31,232 nucleotides of DNA from Candidatus Benthicola azotiphorus (GCA_947581745.1 CANPVW010000035.1:1-31232); one strand, 5' to 3'; shown: positions 9,462 to 17,172, counted from the stretch's first letter. Notes: generated by a model from the sequence alone, not told the origin. Numbers and translations: made by a program.

Positions 9462-10400
9462 ATGGCGCAGTTCACGGACGAGCAGCTGCAGCGGAAGATC
9501 CAGGAGGGCTTCATCGTCGAGTCCGAGGCGGACATGACGGAGACCTACAAGAAGGCCCTGATCGGGCAGCTCACCGTGCAGGGCGATACGGAGCTGATCA
9601 GCGCCCCTGCCTACTACATGGCAGCCAGGGATGCCCCTTCCACCAACACCATGGTCTCGGCCACGGCGATCATCCAGGACGAGATGGGCCACGCGAACAT
9701 CGCCTACCGCCTCCTCCAGGATCTCGGCGTGGACACGGACTACCTGCTGTACGACCGTCCCCCGGAGAAGTTCAAGAACCCGTTCGGGTTCGATCAGCCT
9801 CTGGCCAACTGGGCCGAGCTCGTCACCGCGAACGCGCTGTACGATCGGGCCGGGATCACGCTCCTCTCGGACGTGCACCGGAACACGTCGTACGGACCGC
9901 TGAAGCGGGCCCTCGTCAAGGTCGGGATGGAGGAGAACTTCCACCTGCGGCACGGCGAAGTCTGGATGCGCCGCCTGTGTGAGGCGGGCGGGGAGGGGCG
10001 CGATCTGGTCCAGCGTGCGGTGGACTGGATGTTCCCGATGGGAGTGGAGTGGTTCGGTCTGCCCGACGACCGGAAGCGACACAACGCGCAGCTCGACTTC
10101 AAGCTCAAGGGGATGACGAACGACGAGCTCCGCACGACCTGGATGAAGGCTGTAGTCCCGCTCTGCGAGCAGCTCGGGATACGGGTGCCCGCACACTCGA
10201 ACGAGGAGACGGGCGAGGTGGAGCTCGAGTACGAGCTGCCCATCGCGTGGGACCCGGATGACCGCGTGTGGCTGCTGGACGAGACCATCACGTGGGACGA
10301 CGTGTGGGAACGCTGGCGGGCACGGGGACCGATGAACGAAGAGTTCGTCGATTCGGTGCGTCGCAGCCGCTTTCAGGTCGAGAGCCTGCTGGCGGCCTGA
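9462..10400 (+). CDS. paaA: phenylacetyl-CoA epoxidase-like oxygenase, catalytic subunit A
   Basis: PaaA is the ferritin-like diiron subunit that epoxidises phenylacetyl-CoA as part of the PaaABC(E) complex in the cytoplasm. The 312-aa frame is the usual length. The expected diiron ligands are in place: Glu44 (DTELISAP), Glu74 and His77 (QDEMGHA), Glu119 (NWAELV), Glu158 and His161 (EENFHLRHGE). It is first in a tightly packed run with paaD, paaB and paaC. No paaE reductase, paaK ligase, or paaG/Z/J genes occur in the window. The true substrate could therefore be another aryl- or acyl-CoA rather than phenylacetyl-CoA. Confidence 0.9.
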   Translation: MAQFTDEQLQRKIQEGFIVESEADMTETYKKALIGQLTVQGDTELISAPAYYMAARDAPSTNTMVSATAIIQDEMGHANIAYRLLQDLGVDTDYLLYDRPPEKFKNPFGFDQPLANWAELVTANALYDRAGITLLSDVHRNTSYGPLKRALVKVGMEENFHLRHGEVWMRRLCEAGGEGRDLVQRAVDWMFPMGVEWFGLPDDRKRHNAQLDFKLKGMTNDELRTTWMKAVVPLCEQLGIRVPAHSNEETGEVELEYELPIAWDPDDRVWLLDETITWDDVWERWRARGPMNEEFVDSVRRSRFQVESLLAA

Positions 10401-10408
10401 GGACTCGA

Positions 10409-10933
10409 ATGAGCTCCCGCCTGGTCCAGTTGCGCCGACACGGTCCGGGGCGTCCCGTTCCGGGTCCGGCCGCCGATCCGACCGCGGATGCGGGCTACGA
10501 GTCCGTCATCGACCGCGGAGTCGACTTTTCCGCCGTGTTCGCCGATGCCACGGGCCGCAACCCGGACCTCGTGCTTGAGGTGCCGGATTGGGAAACCGCT
10601 CCGGCCGATCTCGAGGAACGCGTGTGGCGGGCGCTGTACGAGGTCCCGGATCCCGAATTCCCGATCTCGCTCGTCGACCTGGGCCTGGTGTACGGGGTGG
10701 AGCTCACGGAACCCGACCGGGCCGGCGATGTCGGCGTGACCGTGACGATCTCGCTCACCGCGACGGCCTGCCCGTGCGTGGAGTTCATCAAGTGGGACAT
10801 ACGGGACAGGCTGGCACTGGAAGCCGGCGTATCCGGCGTGGAGGTCCACCTCACGTGGGATCCTCCCTGGACGACGGACCGCGTCACGGACAGGGGCCGG
10901 GACGCCCTGCGGCGGGCCGGCGTGTCGATCTGA
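10409..10933 (+). CDS. paaD: PaaD-like DUF59 (MIP18) protein lacking the C-terminal zinc ribbon
   Basis: PaaD helps assemble metal centres in the epoxidase system. Starting at ATG 10409, eight bases after paaA, the protein is 174 aa. Residues 70-160 are a DUF59 domain with DPEFPISLVDLGLVYGV and a Cys-containing turn ATACPC (C121, C123). About 65 N-terminal residues (HGPGRPVPGP and onward) are extra and low in complexity. Proteobacterial PaaD continues into a zinc ribbon; here the protein stops after the DUF59 domain, and a separate zinc-ribbon gene occurs at 12059. Longer upstream starts would overlap paaA out of frame and look unlikely. Confidence 0.85.
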   Translation: MSSRLVQLRRHGPGRPVPGPAADPTADAGYESVIDRGVDFSAVFADATGRNPDLVLEVPDWETAPADLEERVWRALYEVPDPEFPISLVDLGLVYGVELTEPDRAGDVGVTVTISLTATACPCVEFIKWDIRDRLALEAGVSGVEVHLTWDPPWTTDRVTDRGRDALRRAGVSI

Positions 10934-10983
10934 GAACCGCGGAGGCGCCGCCCGCGCGGCGCGGCGCCAGGAGAAGAGGCGGG

Positions 10984-11220
10984 ATGGGACATCTGAGCGG
11001 CGAGCACCTGTACGAGATCTTCGCTCGCCAGAAGCGGGAGGACAGGCTCGAGCACGTCGGGACCATCTCGGCCCCGAATGCGGCTCTCGCGCGCGCCTAC
11101 GCCTGGCAGACGTATGACGAGCAGAAGTGGTTCGAGATGGTGGTGGCTCCCCGCGAGTCGTTCGAGGCCGTGAACCGGGACGAGGAACCCTTCACGTTGG
11201 GCCCGGTGGAGGCACGGTGA
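10984..11220 (+). CDS. paaB: phenylacetyl-CoA epoxidase-like subunit B
   Basis: PaaB is the small bridging subunit of the multicomponent oxygenase. ATG 10984 follows AGGAGAAGAGGCGGG, a strong ribosome site, giving 78 aa. The sequence has the family look: YEIFARQKREDRLEHVG near 10-26, ALARAYAWQTYDEQKW near 34-49, then VVAPRES. It is slightly shorter than the usual 90-95 aa. The frame is open back to 10588, but that segment is antisense-like shadow over paaD. Its TGA overlaps the GTG start of paaC. Confidence 0.88.
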   Translation: MGHLSGEHLYEIFARQKREDRLEHVGTISAPNAALARAYAWQTYDEQKWFEMVVAPRESFEAVNRDEEPFTLGPVEAR

Positions 11221-12059
11221 GCGCGGCGGAGGCGAAGGGGTTCCGGACGGCCGGCGACGTCCCGGCCGAGCTGCGCGAGGATCTTTCTGCCGTGCTCCTC
11301 TCGCTCGCCGACAACAAGCGTCTGCTGGGCATGCGCTACGCCGAGTGGCTGCTCGGAGCGCCCACCCTCGAGGCCGGTATCGCGTGTTCGGCGATGGCGC
11401 AGGACGAGTGGGGTCATTCCCGCATCTTCTACGCGATGCTGAAGGACTTCGAGTTGGATCCGGGCCACCTGGAGCATGAGAGGGAAGCCGGCGAGTACCT
11501 GAACATCGAGCTCCTGGACGAGCCGCCTCCCGAGTGGACCGGGCTCGTAGCCCTGAACTTCCTGCTCGACTCCGCGCTCGCCGTTCAGTTCGAGTCACTG
11601 AGAGACAGCCGTTTCGAGCCCCTGCACTACAAGGTTCGCAAGGTGCTCGAAGAGGAGCGCTTCCATTACGAACACGGGCGCGGCTGGCTGGCGCGCATCT
11701 CGGAGACGGAAGCCGGTCGGGCCGCGCTCGCGGCGGCCTTCGCCCCGGCGTGGAACTCCTGCCTCCGGTGGTTCGGCGCCCCGGACGGCGAGCTCATCGG
11801 TCGGCTCGCCGATGCGGGAGTGTGCGACGCGGACTCGAACGAGCTCCGGGCGCGGTGGCTGGCGCGCGTGGGTCCGGTCGTACACGACGCCGGCCTCGAT
11901 CTCGCGGCGCGTGGCGCGGACGGTACCTGGCGGAGCAACAGCGGGCCGGACTGGTCGGACTGGGACGGCGCACGCCGCCGGTCGAGGGGCGGAGGCCCGA
12001 ACCCCGGGACTCTCGCCGCGGTCCGCGGAGACAAGAACCGCACCATGTTGATGGACTGA
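11217..12059 (+). CDS. paaC: phenylacetyl-CoA epoxidase-like subunit C
   Basis: PaaC is the second ferritin-like subunit, structural in the characterised E. coli enzyme. GTG 11217 overlaps the paaB stop (GTGA), giving 280 aa. The four-helix core is visible: AEWLLGAP with Glu43, AQDEWGHSR with Glu64 and His67, and EEERFHYEHG with Glu147 and His150. Thus diiron-type Glu and ExxH motifs are retained that are said to be degraded in E. coli PaaC; only the helix-C Glu (PaaA Glu119) seems to be replaced, by Gly. The C-terminal 45 residues are Arg/Gly/Asp-rich. The stop overlaps the next start (TGATG). Confidence 0.88.
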   Translation: MSAAEAKGFRTAGDVPAELREDLSAVLLSLADNKRLLGMRYAEWLLGAPTLEAGIACSAMAQDEWGHSRIFYAMLKDFELDPGHLEHEREAGEYLNIELLDEPPPEWTGLVALNFLLDSALAVQFESLRDSRFEPLHYKVRKVLEEERFHYEHGRGWLARISETEAGRAALAAAFAPAWNSCLRWFGAPDGELIGRLADAGVCDADSNELRARWLARVGPVVHDAGLDLAARGADGTWRSNSGPDWSDWDGARRRSRGGGPNPGTLAAVRGDKNRTMLMD

Positions 12060-12271
12060 TGGCCGATTCCGCTGCCCGCCGCTCGCTCCGGGCCACCCTG
12101 CACAGCACGGCGATGCCCGACGCGGTCGAGTGCCCCTTCTGCCGGGGTCGCGAGACGGAGCAGTTCTCGGCCTTCGGGAGTGCCCTGTCGGTGAGTCAGT
12201 ACTACTGCCGCCGCTGCCGGACCGTGTTCGAGTGGATGAAACGGAGCGGGAACGCGCGGCCCGGTCGATGA
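12059..12271 (+). CDS. small zinc-ribbon protein, PaaD C-terminal-domain-like
   Basis: A 70-aa protein starts at ATG 12059, overlapping the paaC stop. The core is CPFC (C25, C28), then a segment containing FSAFGSALS, then CRRC (C50, C53) and VFEWMK. The order CPxC - S(A/E)FGS - YxCxxC - F matches the zinc ribbon that forms the C-terminal part of fused PaaD proteins. I therefore read it as the missing half of PaaD encoded separately. It would bind zinc and probably act with the DUF59 protein in maturing the oxygenase. It is too short for a function to be claimed on homology alone, but its place directly after paaC supports the call. Confidence 0.75.
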   Translation: MADSAARRSLRATLHSTAMPDAVECPFCRGRETEQFSAFGSALSVSQYYCRRCRTVFEWMKRSGNARPGR

Positions 12272-12287
12272 GTGGAAGGAGAGCGGC

Positions 12288-12905
12288 GTGAGAAGGATCG
12301 GAAGGTCGCTACTGGGAGCGCTCACGGTGGGCGTGGTGTGGACGGCGCCGGCACATGGTCAGCTGTCCCTCGGCGTCGCGGCCGGGGCCACCAGCTCCGA
12401 GATGGGTGGGCGCCTGATCACGTCCACCGGTTCGGACTGGGGGGTCCTGCTCGGTGGATACGGTAGCTACCGCCTGCAGTCGAACCTGGCGTTTCAGATC
12501 GAAGCCAACTGGGTACAGAAGGGCGGGAGCGGGACCGTCGAGGAAAGCCGCGTCGACCTGTCGCTCGACTACGTGGAGCTCCCGTTCACGGCGCAGCTCG
12601 TGGTGGGCCTGAGCCCGACGTGGGACTGGAACCTCTACGGAGGGATCGCGCTCGCGTTCAAGACCGGGTGCGGGCTGAGCGACGACTCAGGCGAGAGCGC
12701 TTCCTGCGACGTCGCCGTACCGGCCTGGTCCATCGAAAGCAGCGAGTGGGCCGTTCCGTTCGGGACCAGCTTTTCCCACCGGTTCACCAGGTCGTCCGTC
12801 ACGGCGGACTTCCGGTACTCGTACGGCCTCTCCGCGGCGGTGGACAACTTGGATCTGAAGAACCGGTCGTGGCAGTTCATCATACGCTGGGGCTTCGAGG
12901 TGTGA
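12288..12905 (+). CDS. outer-membrane beta-barrel protein, unknown function
   Basis: A 205-aa protein starts at GTG 12288, with GGAAGGAGA six bases upstream. A signal peptide (about 1-24, Arg-rich start, hydrophobic core, ending AHGQ) is followed by alternating polar/aromatic strands with Gly turns, ending in a C-terminal aromatic strand WQFIIRWGFEV. This is a small OmpA/PorT-like eight-stranded barrel pattern. Two Cys (CGLSDDSGESASC, about residues 126-140) could form a loop disulfide. It sits inside the oxygenase/cytochrome operon, only 16 bases after the zinc-ribbon gene and overlapping cytochrome b by four bases. Its role there is not apparent. Confidence 0.72.
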   Translation: MRRIGRSLLGALTVGVVWTAPAHGQLSLGVAAGATSSEMGGRLITSTGSDWGVLLGGYGSYRLQSNLAFQIEANWVQKGGSGTVEESRVDLSLDYVELPFTAQLVVGLSPTWDWNLYGGIALAFKTGCGLSDDSGESASCDVAVPAWSIESSEWAVPFGTSFSHRFTRSSVTADFRYSYGLSAAVDNLDLKNRSWQFIIRWGFEV

Positions 12906-14275
12906 GCGAGGAGCCCGGCCTCCGGAACCGTATCTGGCGATCGATCTTCCGCACGTCGCTGAGCCCGAGCACGGAGAGGGAGAGGAAGCGGGTCGTCCTC
13001 AACCACCTCGTGCTCCACATGCGCCCGGTGCGCGTGCCGGAGAGAACGATCCCCTTCCGGCATACGTTCGGACTCGGCGGCATGGCCGCGACGCTGGTGG
13101 GGTTGCTGATCGCGACGGGCGTCCTCCTGATGTTCGTTTACGAGCCCACGCCGGAGCGGGCGTATGGTTCGATCGAGGCGTTGCGCAGGGAAGTGCGGTT
13201 CGGCGGCCTGGTTCGGAACATCCACCACTGGAGCGCCAATCTCCTCGTCTTCGTGACGTTTCTGCATCTCCTGAGGACCTTCTTCACAGGAGCGTTCCAC
13301 GGAGCCCGCCAGTTCAACTGGGTGATCGGCATATTCCTCCTTCTCGTGGTGCTGGCGGCAAACTTCACCGGCTACCTGCTTCCGTGGGACCAGCTGTCGT
13401 ACTGGGCGATCACGATCGTCACGGGAATGCTGGGTTACGTCCCACTGGTCGGGGATGGACTCACCCGTCTCGCCCGGGGCGGCGTCGACATCGGCTCCGC
13501 GACCCTCATCAACTTCTACACCTTCCACACGACCGTCCTCCCGGTCACGCTCCTGGGCCTTATGGCATTCCACTTCTGGCGGGTGCGGAAGGCGGGCGGG
13601 GTCGTGATCCCCGCCGGGGCCGATGACGATCCCGCGCGGAGGCCGGACACGGTTCTGTTCGTGCCCTCGCTCCTGGCCCGGGAGTTCGTGACCGGCCTTC
13701 TGCTGGTGGCGGGCGTCATGGTGCTGGCCGTCGCATTCGACGCCGGACTGGGCGCCGCCGCGAACCCGGGCATGAGCCCCAACCCGGCCAAGGCCCCATG
13801 GTACTTCCTGGGCCTGCAGGAGCTGCTCCTGCATTTCCATCCCACGTGGGCCGTCGTCGTGCTGCCCGGATTGGCCCTCCTGGCGCTTCTCGCGATTCCC
13901 TACCTGCGTTACGAGCAGCCGCTGGAAGGCTCCTGGTTCGTCACGGAGACGGGGCGGTCCATGGCAGCGGCCGGGGCGATCGCGGCGTTCGTGCTCACGC
14001 CGCTCTGGGTGCTGCTGGACGAGTACGTATTCGACTGGTCGGGTTGGCTCGGTGGCCTGCCCCCCGGGCTCGCCGAGGGCCTCGTCCCCGCAGTCGTGGC
14101 GCTCGGCCTGGCGTGGATCCTGATTCGACTCGCAGGTCGGCAGTACGGAGGAAACCGCCAGGAGACCCTCGAGGCCGCGTTCGCCTTCGCGGCCACAGCC
14201 CTGGTGGTGCTCACCGCGATCGGGGTGTGGTTCCGGGGTGAGGGCATGGCTCTGGTGTGGCCCTGGACACCATGA
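12902..14275 (+). CDS. cytochrome b of a bc/b6f-type complex, fused N and C halves
   Basis: This is a membrane quinol-oxidising diheme cytochrome b of 457 aa, starting at GTG 12902 inside the preceding stop. The N-terminal half (about 1-235) has heme-ligand pairs H108-x13-H122 (HHWSANLLVFVTFLH) and H209-x14-H224. The x13/x14 spacing is typical of b6-type rather than mitochondrial-type proteins. The C-terminal half (about 255-457, subunit-IV-like) contains the Qo-site motif as PWYF (299-302), in place of PEWY or PDWY. GYLLPWDQLSYW marks the Qo side. It pairs with the Rieske protein directly downstream. No ordinary cytochrome c1 gene follows; the third gene is an octaheme protein. Confidence 0.92.
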   Translation: MSEEPGLRNRIWRSIFRTSLSPSTERERKRVVLNHLVLHMRPVRVPERTIPFRHTFGLGGMAATLVGLLIATGVLLMFVYEPTPERAYGSIEALRREVRFGGLVRNIHHWSANLLVFVTFLHLLRTFFTGAFHGARQFNWVIGIFLLLVVLAANFTGYLLPWDQLSYWAITIVTGMLGYVPLVGDGLTRLARGGVDIGSATLINFYTFHTTVLPVTLLGLMAFHFWRVRKAGGVVIPAGADDDPARRPDTVLFVPSLLAREFVTGLLLVAGVMVLAVAFDAGLGAAANPGMSPNPAKAPWYFLGLQELLLHFHPTWAVVVLPGLALLALLAIPYLRYEQPLEGSWFVTETGRSMAAAGAIAAFVLTPLWVLLDEYVFDWSGWLGGLPPGLAEGLVPAVVALGLAWILIRLAGRQYGGNRQETLEAAFAFAATALVVLTAIGVWFRGEGMALVWPWTP

Positions 14276-14288
14276 GGAGGAGGCTCGC

Positions 14289-14798
14289 TTGACGGCCGAT
14301 CAGCGCGATGAGCGCGAGGTGGTGGATGATGGGACCACGCGCCGGTCGTTTGTCGGCCGCCTGTGGCTGGGCCTCGGCGGACTGGCGCTTGCCGAGTACG
14401 TGTGGCTCGTGGTCGAGTTCCTGCGGCCGCGCCCCGTCTCCGCGGAGGCGGCGGGAGTGCTGGTGGCCGGGCCTGTGGAGCGATTCGATCCCGGTTCGGT
14501 GACCGCCTTTCCCGCCGGCAAGTTCTACCTTTCGCGACTCCCGGACGGCGGCTTTCTGGCCATCTCGAGGGAGTGCACGCATCTGGGCTGCACGGTGCCG
14601 TGGATGGCGGATGAAGGACGCTTCGTGTGCCCCTGCCACTCGTCGGCCTATGACATCCGCGGGGAGGTCGTCAGCCCGCCCGCCCCGAGAGCGCTGGATC
14701 TGTATCCGGTCCGCATCGAGAACGGGATCGTGAAGGTCGATACCGGACGAACGCTCAAGCGTCGGCATTTCGAGGCATCGCAGGTAGAGCGCGCATGA
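14289..14798 (+). CDS. Rieske iron-sulfur subunit
   Basis: This 169-aa protein starts at TTG 14289 with GAGGAGG six bases upstream. A Tat-like RRSFVGR (about 19-25) precedes one membrane anchor (about 26-46), then a periplasmic Rieske domain with C96-T-H98-L-G-C101 and C114-P-C116-H117-S. These give the two Cys and two His ligands of the 2Fe-2S cluster and the stabilising disulfide. It takes one electron from quinol at the cytochrome b Qo site and passes it to a periplasmic cytochrome. The stop overlaps the next ATG (ATGA), so its partner is probably the octaheme protein. Confidence 0.93.
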   Translation: MTADQRDEREVVDDGTTRRSFVGRLWLGLGGLALAEYVWLVVEFLRPRPVSAEAAGVLVAGPVERFDPGSVTAFPAGKFYLSRLPDGGFLAISRECTHLGCTVPWMADEGRFVCPCHSSAYDIRGEVVSPPAPRALDLYPVRIENGIVKVDTGRTLKRRHFEASQVERA

Positions 14799-17095
14799 GC
14801 GGGGATCCGCTGCGGCGCTGGAAGGCGGCCGGTATCGCGGCCACCGCCGTCATCGTCCTTTCGCTCCCCGTCTACGCCGTCAGGGAGGGCCGACAGCGCG
14901 CGCGGTGGGAAGGCGCCGATCTGACGCCCGCCTTCACGTTCGTGGGGCGCGAGCGCTGCTCGGAGTGCCACGAGGAAGCGACCGAGGCGTGGCGCGGATC
15001 CGACCATGACAATGCGATGGCGCCCGCGGACTCCACCTCGGTACGCGGCGATTTCGCCGATGCCGAGTTCGAGCACGGGGGGATCACGAGCCGGTTCTTC
15101 ATGCGTGACGGACGCTACTTCGTCAACACCGAGGGCCCCGGAGGTGTGATGAGCGATTTCGAGATCGCCTACACCTTCGGCTGGGAGCCGCTCCAGCAGT
15201 ACCTGATCGCCTTTCCGGGCGGACGGTACCAGGCGCTGAGCATCGCATGGAACACGGAGCGGGGGGAGTGGTTCAGCCTGTACCCGGACAGGGTCATCCC
15301 GCCCGACGACTGGCTGCACTGGACGCGCAGCGCCCAGACGTGGAACGGGATGTGTGCCGAGTGCCACTCCACCAACCTCCGCAAGGGCTACGATCCGGAG
15401 ACGGACTCGTTCGAGACCACCTGGTCGGAGATCGACGTCTCCTGCGAGGCGTGTCACGGGCCCGGCTCGAGGCACGTGGCGTGGGCCGATCTGCCGCCGA
15501 TGGCGCGGCCGCAGGTGGAGGACTACGACCTGGCCGTGCCGACCTCCGGGATCACGTCCCGCCGCCAGGTGGAGCTGTGCGCCCCGTGCCACTCTCGACG
15601 CACGGAGCTCGGGGACTACGACCACCTGGGGGGAGACCTGCTGGATCACCTGGTACCGGCGGTGCTCGAGGAAGGCCTGTACCAGCCGGACGGCCAGATT
15701 CTCGACGAAGTGTACGTGTGGGGGTCGTTCGTGCAGAGCAAGATGTATCGGAACAATGTGCGCTGCTCGAACTGCCACGATCCGCACAGCCTGCAGCTGG
15801 TCAAGGACGGCAACGACCTGTGTCTGCAATGCCACCGGGCCGAGACCTACGACACGTACGAACATCACTTCCACGAGGAGCTCACCGAGGCGGGGGAGCC
15901 GAACGAGGGAACCCTGTGTGTGAAGTGTCACATGCCCGAGAAGCCCTACATGGTCGTGGACTGGCGGGCCGACCACAGCCTGCGCATTCCGCGACCCGAC
16001 CTGTCTCTTCAGATCGGCACGACCAACGCGTGTACCGCAGGCGGGTGCCACGATGACGAGACCGATCAGTGGGCGGCGGACTATTACGTCGAGTGGTACG
16101 GAAAGGCGAAGCGCTTCCATTACGGCATCACCCTGGCCGCCGGGCGTCGTGGGGACCCGGAGGCCGGACCCCAGCTGATTCGCCTGGCGGAAGATTCGCT
16201 GTACCCGGCCATCGCGAGGGCCACGGCCCTGTCGCTGCTGCAGGGATACCCGGGGCCGGAGGCCACGCGGGCGTTCAACGCCGCTCTGCAGGACGAGGAG
16301 TCCCTGATCCGCTATACCGCCGCGATGTCGGTCGGAAGCCCGGATCCGGCGGAGCTGGTGGACCTGATCGCGCCGCTCCTGTTCGACCCGGCGAGGGCGA
16401 TTCGCGGGCAGGCGGCGGTCCGCCTCGCGGCGGTCCCCAGGAATCTCCTGAAGCCGTACCAGGCAACGGCGCTCGACGAGGCTACGGCCGAGTACGAAGA
16501 GACGATGGCCTACTCCCTGGACTTTCCGTTCGCGGGTCACAACCTCGGCAATCTCTACCTGGCGCAGGGCGACACGGCGAGGGCGGAGTCCTACTACCGC
16601 CGTGCGATCGGGATCGACGACCTCTTCGTGCCCGCCAAGATGAACCTGGTGGTGCTGCTCAACGCGCAGGGGCGCAACGACGAGGCGGAGACGCTGCTCC
16701 GCCAGGTGCTGGATGCCTACCCGGACAATCACGACGCGGAATACGCCCTGGCCCTCCTGCTCGTGGAGACCGGCCGGTCGGAGGAAGCGCTGGAGTGGCT
16801 GACGCGAGCGGCGGAGGGGATGCCAGCGCGCACCCGGGTACGCTACAACCTCGGCTTGCTGCAGCAGCAGCTCGGACGGGTGGGAGAGGCGGAATCCAGC
16901 CTCCGTGCGACGCTCGCGGCCGAACCCGGCAACCTGGACTATCTCTACGCCCTGGCGGACTTCTACGCGCGGCGGGGAGAGTACCGACGAGCGCTGGAGC
17001 TGGCCGACCGGATGATCGCGACGCACCCCGAAGCAGCGATCGGAAGCCAGATGAAGGCGGCGATCGAGCAGGCGATCGCCGCAGAAGGGAACTGA
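14795..17095 (+). CDS. membrane-anchored octaheme cytochrome c with HEAT-like and TPR repeats
   Basis: This 766-aa protein has an N-terminal anchor (about 10-30) and a periplasmic heme domain. CxxCH sites begin at C55, C187, C217, C262, C324, C343 and C375, and an eighth, CTAGGCH, at C413 has four residues between the cysteines. Residues about 455-560 look like alpha-helical HEAT-type repeats. Residues 565-760 hold about five TPR units (for example NLGNLYLAQGDTARAESYYRRA). The heme part resembles cytochrome c554/octaheme families; proteins with this heme-plus-TPR layout are often annotated only as TPR or multiheme proteins. It overlaps the Rieske gene by four bases and occupies the place of cytochrome c1. 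It is probably the electron acceptor of the cytochrome b/Rieske module, possibly with its own catalytic activity. Confidence 0.85.
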   Translation: MSGDPLRRWKAAGIAATAVIVLSLPVYAVREGRQRARWEGADLTPAFTFVGRERCSECHEEATEAWRGSDHDNAMAPADSTSVRGDFADAEFEHGGITSRFFMRDGRYFVNTEGPGGVMSDFEIAYTFGWEPLQQYLIAFPGGRYQALSIAWNTERGEWFSLYPDRVIPPDDWLHWTRSAQTWNGMCAECHSTNLRKGYDPETDSFETTWSEIDVSCEACHGPGSRHVAWADLPPMARPQVEDYDLAVPTSGITSRRQVELCAPCHSRRTELGDYDHLGGDLLDHLVPAVLEEGLYQPDGQILDEVYVWGSFVQSKMYRNNVRCSNCHDPHSLQLVKDGNDLCLQCHRAETYDTYEHHFHEELTEAGEPNEGTLCVKCHMPEKPYMVVDWRADHSLRIPRPDLSLQIGTTNACTAGGCHDDETDQWAADYYVEWYGKAKRFHYGITLAAGRRGDPEAGPQLIRLAEDSLYPAIARATALSLLQGYPGPEATRAFNAALQDEESLIRYTAAMSVGSPDPAELVDLIAPLLFDPARAIRGQAAVRLAAVPRNLLKPYQATALDEATAEYEETMAYSLDFPFAGHNLGNLYLAQGDTARAESYYRRAIGIDDLFVPAKMNLVVLLNAQGRNDEAETLLRQVLDAYPDNHDAEYALALLLVETGRSEEALEWLTRAAEGMPARTRVRYNLGLLQQQLGRVGEAESSLRATLAAEPGNLDYLYALADFYARRGEYRRALELADRMIATHPEAAIGSQMKAAIEQAIAAEGN

Positions 17096-17110
17096 CCCGG
17101 CGCAGGGGCC

Positions 17111-17132
17111 GGCGATCCCGGTCGGGACCGCC
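17111..17132. terminator. possible bidirectional terminator hairpin
   Basis: GGCGATCCCG and CGGGACCGCC are inverted repeats with nine of ten bases paired and a very short loop. They lie in the 77-base gap between the convergent octaheme and dipeptidyl peptidase genes. There is no T-run on either side, so intrinsic termination is not certain. Confidence 0.35.
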
Positions 17133-17172
17133 AGCTCCGCGCTCTCCACGCCCGCCCGCGGCGGGGCCCGCT

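Noticed and set aside
9462..12271. Complete phenylacetate degradation cluster
   Set aside because: Only the oxygenase subunits and PaaD halves are present; ligase, isomerase, hydrolase and reductase genes are absent, so I do not claim a phenylacetate pathway.
14648..17149. 833-aa minus-strand open frame opposite the Rieske and octaheme genes
   Set aside because: It mirrors the codon pattern of real genes in GC-rich DNA, is rich in Arg, Val, Gln and His with no domain, and the plus-strand frame has eight heme motifs.
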